Source: Hyphomicrobiaceae bacterium
Lineage (GTDB): Bacteria; Pseudomonadota; Alphaproteobacteria; Rhizobiales; Hyphomicrobiaceae
Direction of reading: 5' to 3'
NCBI GenBank assembly: GCA_025359185.1
Contig: JANYHF010000059.1
Span: 1-64,000, forward strand
Length of the DNA: 64,000 bases
Of this stretch, positions 17,824-26,333 are shown one piece after another; the first letter of the stretch is position 1; every line of letters begins with the position of its first letter. The position numbers and the translations under genes are program-made. A model generated the notes under the pieces. The model saw only the letters and a program-made list of their open reading frames with translations. It had not been told where the DNA came from and did no database searches.

Positions 17824-18954
17824 ATGACCGGAGAGATCGGCGTCGGCCTTATCGGCACAGGCTTCATGGGGCGCAGCCACGCCTTTGCCTATAACAGCGT
17901 CAAGGCCATCTTCGGCGACGTGCTGGCGCCCAAGCGGCTGGTGTTGTGTGACCTCGATGAGGCCGTGGCCAAACAGAAGGCCACCGAGTTCGGCTTTGAG
18001 CGTTCGACCACCCATTGGCGCGAAGTGATCGCGGACCCGGCGGTGGAACTGGTTTCCATCACCACCTGGAACGGCACCCACAAGCAGATCGCCATCGCGG
18101 CGCTGGAAGCGGGCAAGCACGTCTATTGCGAAAAGCCAATGGCGCTTAGCCTGAAGCACGCTGAAGAGATGGCCGCCGCCGCCCGCAAGGCCAAAGGCTG
18201 CGTGACCATGATGGGCTACAACTACATCAAGAACCCAGCCGTGCAGAGCATGAAGCGGTTGGTGGCCTCAGGGCTGATCGGCGATGTCATCGACTTTCGT
18301 GGCACGGTCGATGAGGACTACATGGCGGACCCGATGCTGCCCTGGAGCTGGCGGCTGAAGGCAGCTGATGCTGGGCTGGGCACGCTCGGTGATATCACCT
18401 GCCACCTCATTTCGCTGGCGCTCGATGTCGTCGGCCCCATCGCCAAGCTGACGGCACTTTTGGATACGGTTCATAAGCAGCGTCCACTGGCGGATAAACC
18501 AGGCGAGGATGCAGCGGTTGAAAACGATGACGTCGCGCACGCGCTGGTACGCTTCAAGAACGGTGCGCGCGGCACCATTGCGTCGAGCCGCGTCGCGCAT
18601 GGCCGCAAGAACGTGCTGCGCATCGAGGTGCATGGCACCAAGGGGATGCTGGTGTTCGACCAAGAGCGCATGAACGAGTTGCAGCTCTATACTGCCGACG
18701 GCCCCAAGGAGACACGCGGCTTCCGCACGATTTTGACCGGCCCCCAGCACCCACCCTATGACCGCTTCGTGCCCGCGCCCGGCCACCAACTCGGCTTCAA
18801 CGACATGAAGGCGATTGAGCTGGCGCATCTGCTGCGCGCCATCAAGGGCGAGGTGAAGCCGCATATGTCGTTCGAAGACGGGCTGAAGATCGAGTACGTT
18901 ATCGACGCCATTGTACGGTCGAGCAAGGATGGGGTTTGGGTGGCGGTGGCTTAA
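17824..18954 (+). CDS. Gfo/Idh/MocA-family oxidoreductase
   Basis: A 376-residue NAD(P)-dependent sugar or polyol dehydrogenase. The Rossmann motif GLIGTGFMGRSHA is at residues 8-20 and the family EKP motif (VYCEKPMAL) at 103-105. The C-terminal alpha/beta domain begins near residue 130. The ATG at 17824 has AGGAAA upstream; an earlier in-frame ATG at 17788 is less likely. It follows the denD-like gene, so both may act in breakdown of one sugar acid, but the palindrome between them makes co-transcription uncertain. Confidence 0.85.
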   Translation: MTGEIGVGLIGTGFMGRSHAFAYNSVKAIFGDVLAPKRLVLCDLDEAVAKQKATEFGFERSTTHWREVIADPAVELVSITTWNGTHKQIAIAALEAGKHVYCEKPMALSLKHAEEMAAAARKAKGCVTMMGYNYIKNPAVQSMKRLVASGLIGDVIDFRGTVDEDYMADPMLPWSWRLKAADAGLGTLGDITCHLISLALDVVGPIAKLTALLDTVHKQRPLADKPGEDAAVENDDVAHALVRFKNGARGTIASSRVAHGRKNVLRIEVHGTKGMLVFDQERMNELQLYTADGPKETRGFRTILTGPQHPPYDRFVPAPGHQLGFNDMKAIELAHLLRAIKGEVKPHMSFEDGLKIEYVIDAIVRSSKDGVWVAVA

Positions 18955-19266
18955 CCGCCGCCACGCTGTCAATTTGGGCACAAGGCCCAGGAAGACAATT
19001 GAGGATATGCGAACGCTTGACACTTCTCCCCCCTGCCGCGATTGTCGCAGGCTATTGCGCGGATCTGGAGGCTGCTTAGGACCGGCGAAGAAGAAGAGCT
19101 GGCATTGTGATACCTTCAGCGGATCGCCGCAAAAATTGACTACGTCATAGTTGAAGTCCGCGATCTGAACTGTCGGATAGATGACGCTTTGCATCGGACA
19201 GCCGAAATCAATCATTTGTTCGGCAGCCCAGACCCCCCAGCGCCTCAACCTCGTGGACGCCTGACT
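18955..19266. other. Gene-poor stretch before accA
   Basis: Three hundred bases without a convincing gene and visibly richer in A/T than its flanks. The minus strand stays open through a stretch reading MIDFGCPMQSVIYPTVQIAD, which has plausible protein composition but no recognised family, start signal or neighbour. It may be a gene remnant. The final part must carry the accA promoter. Confidence 0.4.
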
Positions 19267-20220
19267 TTGCGCACTTACCTCGATTTCGAAAAACCCGTCG
19301 CTGAGCTGGAGAGCAAAGTCTCCGAATTGCGCTCGCTCAGTCAAGCCCAGACCAGCGCCCCGATCCGGGACGAGATCGGCAAGCTGGAGCAGAAGGCGCG
19401 GACCGCCTTGACCGATATGTACGCCAAGCTCACGCCCTGGCAGAAGACCGAAGTCGCCCGCCACCCTGACCGGCCGCATTTGCGAGATTATATGGAGGTG
19501 CTCGCCACCGATTTCACTGCGCTGTCCGGCGACCGTCATTTTGCTGAAGACACGGCCATTGTCGGCGGGCCAGCGTGGTTTAGAGGTAAACCCGTATTAT
19601 TCATGGGCCAAGAGAAGGGCAGCGATACCGAAAGCCGCGTCAAGCACAATTTCGGCATGGCCAAGCCCGAGGGCTATCGCAAGGCTATCCGGCTGTTCGA
19701 GCTGGCCGACAAGTTCTCGCTGCCGGTGATCACGCTGGTTGACACACCCGGCGCCTATCCCGGCATCGAAGCCGAGGAGCGCGGACAGGCCGAAGCCATC
19801 GCCCGCTCGACCGATGCCTGCCTCGGGCTCGGCGTTCCGCTGATCGCGGTCGTTATCGGCGAAGGCGGATCGGGCGGTGCCATCGCTATCGCCACCGCCA
19901 ACAAGGTGCTGATGCTGGAACATTCGATCTATTCAGTTGCCTCGCCTGAAGCTGCCGCGTCAATCCTTTGGCGCGACAGTGCCAAACGCATTGAAGCGGC
20001 AACCAACATGAAGATCACGGCGCAGGATCTGGAACGCTTGAAGATCATCGATGGCATTATCCCGGAGCCTCTTGGCGGCGCGCATCGCGACAAGGCGGCG
20101 ATCATAGCGCGCACCGGCGACCGTATCGAAGCGCTGCTGGCCGAGTTCGAAGGCATGAGTGCCGATCAAATCCGCCAGCACCGGCATGACAAGTTCATGC
20201 AGATCGGCCGCTCGCTGTAG
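19267..20220 (+). CDS. accA: Acetyl-CoA carboxylase carboxyltransferase subunit alpha
   Basis: A 317-residue subunit that, with AccD, moves the carboxyl group from biotin to acetyl-CoA, the first committed step of fatty acid synthesis. The conserved N-terminus RTYLDFEKPVAELE follows a TTG, giving the family's usual length; an in-frame start at 19189 would add 26 unusual residues. Core motifs GDRHFAEDTAIVGG, the LVDTPGAYPGIEAEERGQAE stretch and GEGGSGGAIAIATAN are intact. The L,D-transpeptidase gene follows about 150 bases downstream, a pairing I recall from several Hyphomicrobiales. Confidence 0.95.
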   Translation: MRTYLDFEKPVAELESKVSELRSLSQAQTSAPIRDEIGKLEQKARTALTDMYAKLTPWQKTEVARHPDRPHLRDYMEVLATDFTALSGDRHFAEDTAIVGGPAWFRGKPVLFMGQEKGSDTESRVKHNFGMAKPEGYRKAIRLFELADKFSLPVITLVDTPGAYPGIEAEERGQAEAIARSTDACLGLGVPLIAVVIGEGGSGGAIAIATANKVLMLEHSIYSVASPEAAASILWRDSAKRIEAATNMKITAQDLERLKIIDGIIPEPLGGAHRDKAAIIARTGDRIEALLAEFEGMSADQIRQHRHDKFMQIGRSL

Positions 20221-20374
20221 CGGGGTTGCGAGCAAACCGGCTCAACCGCTTGGCAGCCTTGCCACAGTTCATAAATAATCCCAAAATTGCCAACAATCCT
20301 GCGTGTTGTCCCATTGGCTGCGGGCTCCAACTCCGATAGGCTGTAAATATTCTCACAGCGTGGGGTCTGCGGCG

Positions 20375-22306
20375 ATGACGGTCAAGGTGCGTGTTCTGAT
20401 GGTTGGCTTTGTGGTGCTCGCGAGCACCGTCGGGGCCTATGCGGCCGAGCCTGCGGCGCCGTCGCGGCTGATCACGCAGGCCGACATGATCGGAATTTCT
20501 GTCAAGAAGACGCTGATTGCATCGGCAGCTACTGGCAATGGACCGTTCGACATTACGACGGCTGAGGCCGTTGAGATGTATTACGATCAACACAGCAATC
20601 TGCCGTTGTGGGTGGACGCGAACGGCTACAACGCCAAAGCCAAACAGGTGATCGCGACGTTGAAGCTGGCGTCGGATTGGGGCCTGTCCCCGGCGGACTA
20701 TGCGGTGCCGGAGACATCAGTCACGCTAACCGACGCTAAACTGGCCGAAGCTGAGCTGGCACTGACGCGCGCAACAGTCCGCTACGCCCACGACGCCCAT
20801 GTCGGCCGCTTTGATCCCGCCCGTATCAGCGAACTGATCGATTTGATGTCGACGCCGCCGAATGCGACGGCCGTGCTGAACGGCGTGCAGAGTGCTGTCG
20901 ATCCCGCGCCGTTCCTGGCCGCGTTCAATCCGCAGCACAGCGAATTCGAAATGCTGCGTCAGAAGTATCTGGCTCTGCGCGGCGACACTGTCAGCGTCGT
21001 AACGGTTCGCATTCCCGACGGTCCGCGGCTTAAGCCGGGCGAGACCAACGCCGACATTCCGCTGATCCGCCAGCGGCTGCGCGTGTTCGCGCCCGCCAAT
21101 GGCGATCTGCAGATGTATGATGATGTGCTGGCTGCCGCGGTGAAGGAATTCCAGGCCACCCGCGGCTATAAGGCCGATGGCGTCGTCACGCCGTCAATGC
21201 GCCGGCTGCTGAACCAGCAGATCCAGGCGCAGCCCGCCAAAAATACCCAGATCGAGCGCATTCTGGCCAATATGGAGCGTTGGCGCTGGTTGCCCGAAGA
21301 CTTGGGCAAATCCTATGTGTTTGACAATATTCCAGAGTTCCTGACCCGAGTTGTGCGTGACGGGCGCGTCATCCATACCGCCCGGATTGTCGTGGGCAAG
21401 GTCGATACGCCGACGCCGGTGTTCTCCAAGTCGATGCGCTACATCGAGTTCCATCCGTTCTGGAAGGTGCCCGATTCGATCAAGGTCAAGGAGTTGTTGC
21501 CTTCGATCGCCCGTGGCGGCAGCGGGGCGCTTGCTCGGCGCGGCCTCAGGATGTCCTACAATGGCAAGGAAGTGAACCCGGCCAGCGTGAACTTCGGGAC
21601 CACCGATATTCGGGCCTATGAAATTTTCCAACCGCCCGGCGGAGGCAATGCGCTCGGCGACGTCAAGTTCATGTTCCCGAACAAATTCAGCGTCTACATG
21701 CATGACACGCCGTCCAAGGACCTGTTCGCGGACAACGTGCGTGCCTTCAGCCACGGCTGTATGCGCGTCCAGGATCCGCATAAGCTGGCCGAAGTGATCA
21801 TGGGTGAAGCCAACGGCTGGTCGCCCGAGCAAACCAAATCGCAATTTGCCGATCAGAACAATGCGCAGGTGCAGCTGGATCGTCCACTGCCCGTGCATGT
21901 GACTTATTTCACGGTGCGCGCGACAGCTGATGGGCAGCTGCAATACATCGATGACATCTACGGCCACGACCGCCGCACGACGAATGCCATGGCTGGCCGG
22001 TGGAACCAGGTGAATAAGCAGCTGGCGCCGAAAGTAACCGACGAGCCGACGGTGCTTGCGGATTACTCGTACGGGTCGAACGGCAAGTCCTCAACGAAGT
22101 TGTTTGGCAGCAGCGGCAGCGGCAACTTCGCCGATATATTCAACCTGTCAGGTAACGGCGATGGCACGCAGACCAGGAAGGGCCGCCGCCACAGAGTCCG
22201 CGTTTATGGCGGCTCCGGTAGCAGCGGCTATGTTGGCAACACCATCAACAACAACCCGTTTGGCGGCCTGCTCGGTGGCGTCCTGAACTTTACCTCGCGG
22301 CCCTAG
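20375..22306 (+). CDS. Periplasmic murein L,D-transpeptidase (YkuD, WcfB/ErfK-like long form)
   Basis: A 643-residue exported enzyme that makes 3-3 cross-links in peptidoglycan or attaches proteins to it. A signal peptide ends near residue 24 (VGAYAAEP). A peptidoglycan-binding module lies near 225-280 (ADGVVTPSMRRLLNQQ) and the YkuD domain carries the catalytic Cys462 in the HGCMRVQ motif. The C-terminus is Gly/Ser/Asn-rich (GGSGSSGYVGNTINNNPFGG). The TAG stop lies inside the first bases of the palindromic element copy at 22303, so the element appears to set the end of this protein. Confidence 0.9.
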   Translation: MTVKVRVLMVGFVVLASTVGAYAAEPAAPSRLITQADMIGISVKKTLIASAATGNGPFDITTAEAVEMYYDQHSNLPLWVDANGYNAKAKQVIATLKLASDWGLSPADYAVPETSVTLTDAKLAEAELALTRATVRYAHDAHVGRFDPARISELIDLMSTPPNATAVLNGVQSAVDPAPFLAAFNPQHSEFEMLRQKYLALRGDTVSVVTVRIPDGPRLKPGETNADIPLIRQRLRVFAPANGDLQMYDDVLAAAVKEFQATRGYKADGVVTPSMRRLLNQQIQAQPAKNTQIERILANMERWRWLPEDLGKSYVFDNIPEFLTRVVRDGRVIHTARIVVGKVDTPTPVFSKSMRYIEFHPFWKVPDSIKVKELLPSIARGGSGALARRGLRMSYNGKEVNPASVNFGTTDIRAYEIFQPPGGGNALGDVKFMFPNKFSVYMHDTPSKDLFADNVRAFSHGCMRVQDPHKLAEVIMGEANGWSPEQTKSQFADQNNAQVQLDRPLPVHVTYFTVRATADGQLQYIDDIYGHDRRTTNAMAGRWNQVNKQLAPKVTDEPTVLADYSYGSNGKSSTKLFGSSGSGNFADIFNLSGNGDGTQTRKGRRHRVRVYGGSGSSGYVGNTINNNPFGGLLGGVLNFTSRP

Positions 22307-22474
22307 TACCCACTATGAGAAGTAGATAGCACGTATGACGCTCAAGGACGCTCGCCGGGCAGGAACGACGCGACGAGCATAGTGAACTATGGTCGAGCGC
22401 CGTCACGCACCCGGCGAGCTTCCTTGTTCGCCAGCTGGGTCGCGCCCCACGGCCGCCCGGTGCGTTGCGCGCCT
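22303..22474. repeat. Palindromic repeat element, copy 2 (inverted, truncated)
   Basis: Starts CTAGTACCCACTATGAGAAG and matches the reverse complement of the copy at 45558-45790 through its nested core to GTGCGTTGCGCGCCT, where identity stops at 22474. The far terminal inverted repeat is missing. It is more diverged than the other copies. The first bases include the stop codon of the L,D-transpeptidase gene, and on the minus strand it supplies the last 28 codons of a small open frame. Confidence 0.8.
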
Positions 22475-22614
22475 CGACCGTAGCGAAAGCCAAACGGGTT
22501 TGCCCGCACGCCAGGGCGCAAAGTCAATGGCCTGAACAGCGATCCATCGGAGGAAATCTCCGGTGGCTTTGTCTTTGGCTCCTCATCAGTGTCCGCCATG
22601 TCCGCCATAGTCAT
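22387..22614 (-). CDS. Small hypothetical protein with element-derived C-terminus
   Basis: A 75-residue frame. The first part (MADTDEEPKTKPPEISSDGS then LFRPLTLRPGVRANPFGFRYGR) is outside the repeat element; the last 28 residues (GAQRTGRPWGATQLANKEAR onward, ending DGARP) are encoded by it. The complete element at 45558 has the same frame open, ending NGARP, so the element keeps coding capacity. Several in-frame ATGs (22614, 22608, 22599) are possible and no clear ribosome site is seen. Translation is unproven. It is antisense-facing to the TPP riboswitch leader. Confidence 0.4.
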   Translation of the reverse strand: MTMADMADTDEEPKTKPPEISSDGSLFRPLTLRPGVRANPFGFRYGRGAQRTGRPWGATQLANKEARRVRDGARP

Positions 22615-22655
22615 ACTTGCGCGCTGGCCGCGATCAGGCCTATAGTTTTTCCACT

Positions 22656-22741
22656 CTAACGGGGTGCCTCCAAGGCGGGGCTGAGAGACCAACCTAGGTC
22701 AACCCGACGAACCTGATCCGGATCATGCCGGCGGAGGGATT
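22656..22741 (+). promoter_or_regulatory. TPP riboswitch (THI element)
   Basis: The conserved THI-box blocks appear in order: ACGGGGTGCC, GGGGCTGAGAGA, AACCCG, ACCTGATCCGGATCATGCCG and GCGGAGGGA. This RNA binds thiamine pyrophosphate and turns down expression of the downstream genes. It ends about 60 bases before thiB, leaving room for an expression platform over the thiB ribosome site (GGAGAGCCCTCATG). Confidence 0.93.
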
Positions 22742-22799
22742 TGGAGGTGCGGCCGAAAGGGCGACGATCCGGGTTCCCAATGCCATTTGGAGAGCCCTC

Positions 22800-23813
22800 A
22801 TGCGATTGTCTGTTTCGCGAATTGCCTGCGCTGTTTCTCTCGCTGTTGCGATGTTCGCCGCCTCGCCAGCGAGTGCCGCCGAAACCCTCACCGTCTACAC
22901 CTATGAAGGCTTTCCGGCCGACTATGGCCCTGGCCCCGCCATCAAGACGGCCTTTGAAAAGGACTGCGCCTGCACGCTTGACTGGGTGACCGCCGGCGAT
23001 GGCGTCAGCCTGCTCAACCGGTTGAAACTCGAAGGCGCCAACTCGCGCGCTGACGTGGTGCTTGGCCTCGACACCAGCCTCACCGCTGAAGCCCGCGCCA
23101 CCGGACTGTTCGAACCGCACGCCGTCACGCCCACTGGCCTCGCCTTGCCCACGCCGTGGACGGACGACCAGTTCCTGCCCTTCGACTTCGCCCACTTTGC
23201 CGTCATCTACGACCGTAACAAGGTAAAGTCCCCGCCGAAAAGCCTCGCTGAGCTGGTCGATGGCCCTGCCGTCGAGAAGATCGTTCTGGAAGACCCGCGC
23301 ACGTCCACGCCAGGCCTCGGCTTCCTCCTCTGGATGAAATCGGTCTACGGCGACAAGGCGCCCGCCGCCTGGACAAAACTGAAGTCCCGTGTGCTGACCG
23401 TTGCGCCTGGCTGGACGGAAGCCTACGGCCTTTTCACCAAGGGCGAGGCGCCGATGGTGCTGAGCTACACGACGTCCCCCGCCTATCATGTCATCTCGGA
23501 AAAGGTGGACAAGTATCAGGCCGCCAGTTTCAGCGAGGGGCACTATTTGCAGATCGAGGTTGCTGGCCTTGTAAAGTCATCAGCACACAAGGAGTTAGCA
23601 AAGAGGTTCCTCGCCTTCATGCTGACGCCGAAATTCCAGGACGCCATCCCGACCGGCAACTGGATGTTCCCGGCGGCCGCGACGTCGACCGCGCTTCCCG
23701 AGGCGTTCAACGCGCTGGTGAAACCGGCCAAGACCTTTCTGTATACGCCAGAAGAGGTTGCAGCCAAGCGCAAGGCCTGGATCGATGAATGGCTGGCCGC
23801 GATGGGGCAATAA
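22800..23813 (+). CDS. thiB: Thiamine ABC transporter substrate-binding protein ThiB
   Basis: A 337-residue periplasmic binding protein for thiamine and its phosphates. The signal peptide covers about residues 1-26 ([20 protein letters not shown], cleavage near ASAAE). Mature motifs [17 protein letters not shown] and [18 protein letters not shown] are typical of ThiB. The ATG at 22800 is chosen over one at 22725, which lies inside the riboswitch; GGAG precedes the chosen start. First gene of thiBPQ. Confidence 0.95.
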   Translation: MRLSVSRIACAVSLAVAMFAASPASAAETLTVYTYEGFPADYGPGPAIKTAFEKDCACTLDWVTAGDGVSLLNRLKLEGANSRADVVLGLDTSLTAEARATGLFEPHAVTPTGLALPTPWTDDQFLPFDFAHFAVIYDRNKVKSPPKSLAELVDGPAVEKIVLEDPRTSTPGLGFLLWMKSVYGDKAPAAWTKLKSRVLTVAPGWTEAYGLFTKGEAPMVLSYTTSPAYHVISEKVDKYQAASFSEGHYLQIEVAGLVKSSAHKELAKRFLAFMLTPKFQDAIPTGNWMFPAAATSTALPEAFNALVKPAKTFLYTPEEVAAKRKAWIDEWLAAMGQ

Positions 23814-23814
23814 A

Positions 23815-25422
23815 ATGTCCAGGGAAAGAGTGGACCGCCATGCCATGCGCGTTAGCTCCGGTCCGGCATTTTGGGTCGCCGTTGCCGTTGCTGTGCTCGT
23901 CGCGGGTGCGATGCTGTCGCTCGGGGCCAGTGCAGCGACCGGCGCATCGCCCTGGGCGGCCCTCGGCGAGCCCTACATCTGGTACGCGCTGCGCTTTACG
24001 CTGTGGCAGGCGGGTTTGTCGACGCTGCTCAGTGTGGGTCTGGCCATTCCGGTGGCGCGAGGGCTGGCCCGCCGGATGGATTTCCTCGGCCGCGGCCTGA
24101 TCATCGGCTTGTTCCGCATCCCCCTTGCCCTTCCCGCCCTGGTGGCCGTGTTCGGCATTGTTGCCGTGTTCGGCCATACGGGACTTTTGACACGTGGATT
24201 GATGCGTCTCGGCATACCGAGCGAGCTGCCACTTTACGGCCTCACCGGCATTCTGATCGCTCATGTCTTTTTCAACCTGCCATTTGCCGTGCTGCTCTTG
24301 CTGGCGCGGCTGGAGGCGATCCCTGCTGAAAGCTGGCGGCTGGCGGCGCAGCTCGGGCTTGGCGCGGGCTCTGTGTTTCGCTTCATCGAATGGCCCGCGC
24401 TCAAAGTCGCGCTGCCGGGCGTCGCGGCCATCATTTTCCTCATCTGCGTCACCAGCTTCACGATCGTGCTGACACTGGGCGGCGGACCCGGCGCCACTAC
24501 GCTCGAAGTCGCCATCTACCAGGCCCTGCGCTTCGATTTCGATCCGCCGCGCGCAGTGCTGCTGGCCCTGCTGCAAATGCTGCTATGCGGAGCGATCATC
24601 ATGCTGACGCGCGGAGCTGGGGGCTCTGCACTGCCGGTGCCGGGCGCCGGACGTAGCAACAGGCGGCTGGAGACCGGCAGTTTACAGAGCAAATGCGTGG
24701 ATGCAGCTCTCATTGCCACGGCCGTGCTCTTCATTGGGGTGCCAATGCTATCGGTGATCCTCTCCGGCCTCACTGCGTCTTTGGCATCGTTGCTCACTGA
24801 GAGCATTGTCTGGCGCGCCATCGCTACCAGTCTCGCCATTGCCGCCTGCGCTGCCTCATTGGCGGTGGGCGCGGCGTGGGCGCTCGTGACGGCTGGCCGA
24901 ATGGAGGGAGCGTCAGGCGCGCGCGCGCTGACCAGCGGCGGTGCGCTGCTGCTGGTGGTGCCGCCCTTTGTTATCGGCGCGGGATGGTTCCTGGCCCTCA
25001 ACCGTTTTGGCCTCGCCTTTGCGCTCGCCCCGCTCGTGCTGGTACTGATCAATGCGCTGATGACACTGCCCTATGCGATCCGTATTCTGGCCGCAGCCGA
25101 TGCCGCGTCAACGCGCGACCACCACCGGCTTTGCGCCAATCTCGGCCTCGACGGATGGACTCGCTTCCGGCTGATCGACTGGCCGCTGCTCGCCCCGGCC
25201 ATCGCCTTTGCCGCTGCTCTGTGTGCCGCTTTGTCGCTCGGCGACCTCGGCATCGCGGCCTTGTTCGGCAGCGAGCGCCTGGTGACCCTGCCGCTGCTGC
25301 TGCATCAGCGGATGGGCAGCTATCGCAGCGCCGACGCGGCTGGGCTGGCGCTGCTGCTGGCGATGCTCTGCCTGCTGCTGTTCATAGCGGCAGACCGGAT
25401 GGCCGAGAGGGCGCGCACATGA
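23815..25422 (+). CDS. thiP: Thiamine ABC transporter permease ThiP
   Basis: A 535-residue inner-membrane permease with two fused binding-protein-dependent transport domains, about 12 hydrophobic segments in total. EAA-type loops appear near residue 165 (AIPAESWRLAAQLGLGAGSV) and near 430 (STRDHHRLCANLGLDGWTRF). It starts one base after the thiB stop and its TGA overlaps the thiQ ATG, so the three genes are translated together under TPP control. Confidence 0.95.
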   Translation: MSRERVDRHAMRVSSGPAFWVAVAVAVLVAGAMLSLGASAATGASPWAALGEPYIWYALRFTLWQAGLSTLLSVGLAIPVARGLARRMDFLGRGLIIGLFRIPLALPALVAVFGIVAVFGHTGLLTRGLMRLGIPSELPLYGLTGILIAHVFFNLPFAVLLLLARLEAIPAESWRLAAQLGLGAGSVFRFIEWPALKVALPGVAAIIFLICVTSFTIVLTLGGGPGATTLEVAIYQALRFDFDPPRAVLLALLQMLLCGAIIMLTRGAGGSALPVPGAGRSNRRLETGSLQSKCVDAALIATAVLFIGVPMLSVILSGLTASLASLLTESIVWRAIATSLAIAACAASLAVGAAWALVTAGRMEGASGARALTSGGALLLVVPPFVIGAGWFLALNRFGLAFALAPLVLVLINALMTLPYAIRILAAADAASTRDHHRLCANLGLDGWTRFRLIDWPLLAPAIAFAAALCAALSLGDLGIAALFGSERLVTLPLLLHQRMGSYRSADAAGLALLLAMLCLLLFIAADRMAERART

Positions 25423-26138
25423 GCGGAGCGGCGCTGGACCTCAAAGGCGTCACCTTTCACTACCGCGAGGGCGCCTCGGAACTCGCCATGCGGTTCGATC
25501 TCGCCGTTCCCGCAAGCACCATCACCGCCATTATTGGCCCCAGCGGCGCTGGCAAATCAACGCTGCTGTCGCTGATCGCCGGGTTCGATCTGCCGGGCGC
25601 CGGGACAATCTCCATCGGCGGCGTGGATGTGACGGCTGATCCGCCCGCCCGGCGCCCCGTCAGTATGCTGTTCCAGGACCACAATCTGTTCGCCCATCTC
25701 GATGTCTGGACCAATGTCGCGCTCGGGCTGTCGCCCCGCCTGGCGTTGACTGCTGAACAAAGCCGGCAGGTGACCGCAGCGCTGCAACGGGTGAGGCTCG
25801 CCGGTTTCGAGCGCCGGTTGCCAGCGCAAGTGTCTGGCGGCGAACGGAGCCGGGTGGCCCTCGCTCGCGTGCTGGTGCGCGACCGGCCAGTGCTGCTGCT
25901 TGATGAACCCTTTGCAGCCTTGGGTCCGGCGTTGCGCAAAGGAATGCTCGGTCTACTGAAGGATCTTGCCCGCGAGACGGGCGTTACCATGCTGATGGTC
26001 ACCCATCAGCCCGAAGATGCGCGTTTTCTCGCAGACCTCACGGCTTTCGTCGATGCCGGCCAAGTGCTGGCACTGCGCCCTACCGCTGAACTGTTCGCCT
26101 CGCACGATATTCCAACGCTGACAGAGTATCTGGGGTAA
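25419..26138 (+). CDS. thiQ: Thiamine ABC transporter ATP-binding protein ThiQ
   Basis: A 239-residue ABC ATPase. Walker A GPSGAGKST lies near residues 39-47, the Q-loop in MLFQDHNLFAHL, signature VSGGERSRVALARVL and Walker B VLLLDEPFAALGP follow in order. It powers thiamine uptake through ThiP. The longer in-frame extension upstream lies entirely inside thiP and is rejected in favour of the ATGA overlap start. Last gene of the operon. Confidence 0.95.
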   Translation: MSGAALDLKGVTFHYREGASELAMRFDLAVPASTITAIIGPSGAGKSTLLSLIAGFDLPGAGTISIGGVDVTADPPARRPVSMLFQDHNLFAHLDVWTNVALGLSPRLALTAEQSRQVTAALQRVRLAGFERRLPAQVSGGERSRVALARVLVRDRPVLLLDEPFAALGPALRKGMLGLLKDLARETGVTMLMVTHQPEDARFLADLTAFVDAGQVLALRPTAELFASHDIPTLTEYLG

Positions 26139-26261
26139 GTCTCAGCCCCGCCACCCGCACTCTGAGGAGGCACATCTTCTGGGCCGTCTCGACGGATGCT
26201 GGGTCAGCATCGGCGCACGCGCTGGCCGCATCTGGCACGCCGCAGGGAAGTCGCCGGGCGC

Positions 26262-26304
26262 AAAAAAAAGGAGAAAGCGCAGCCATGCCCGGCTGCGCCT
26301 CTCC
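26262..26304 (-). terminator. Rho-independent terminator of the TadG-like gene
   Basis: On the minus strand the hairpin GGAGAGGCGCAGCC-GGGCAT-GGCTGCGCTTTCTCC is followed immediately by eight T. It starts 30 bases past the stop of the TadG-like gene. The rest of the 195-base gap to thiQ shows no gene. Confidence 0.9.
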
Positions 26305-26333
26305 TTGTCACCCCATGACGGTGCGAGGTGCCG

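Noticed and set aside
18268-19539. 423-codon minus-strand open frame over the oxidoreductase and the gap before accA
   Set aside because: Most of it is the antisense of a well supported gene; only the gap part has protein-like wording and it lacks a start.
22725-22799. Upstream in-frame start for thiB
   Set aside because: It lies inside the TPP aptamer and would remove the signal peptide from the N-terminus.
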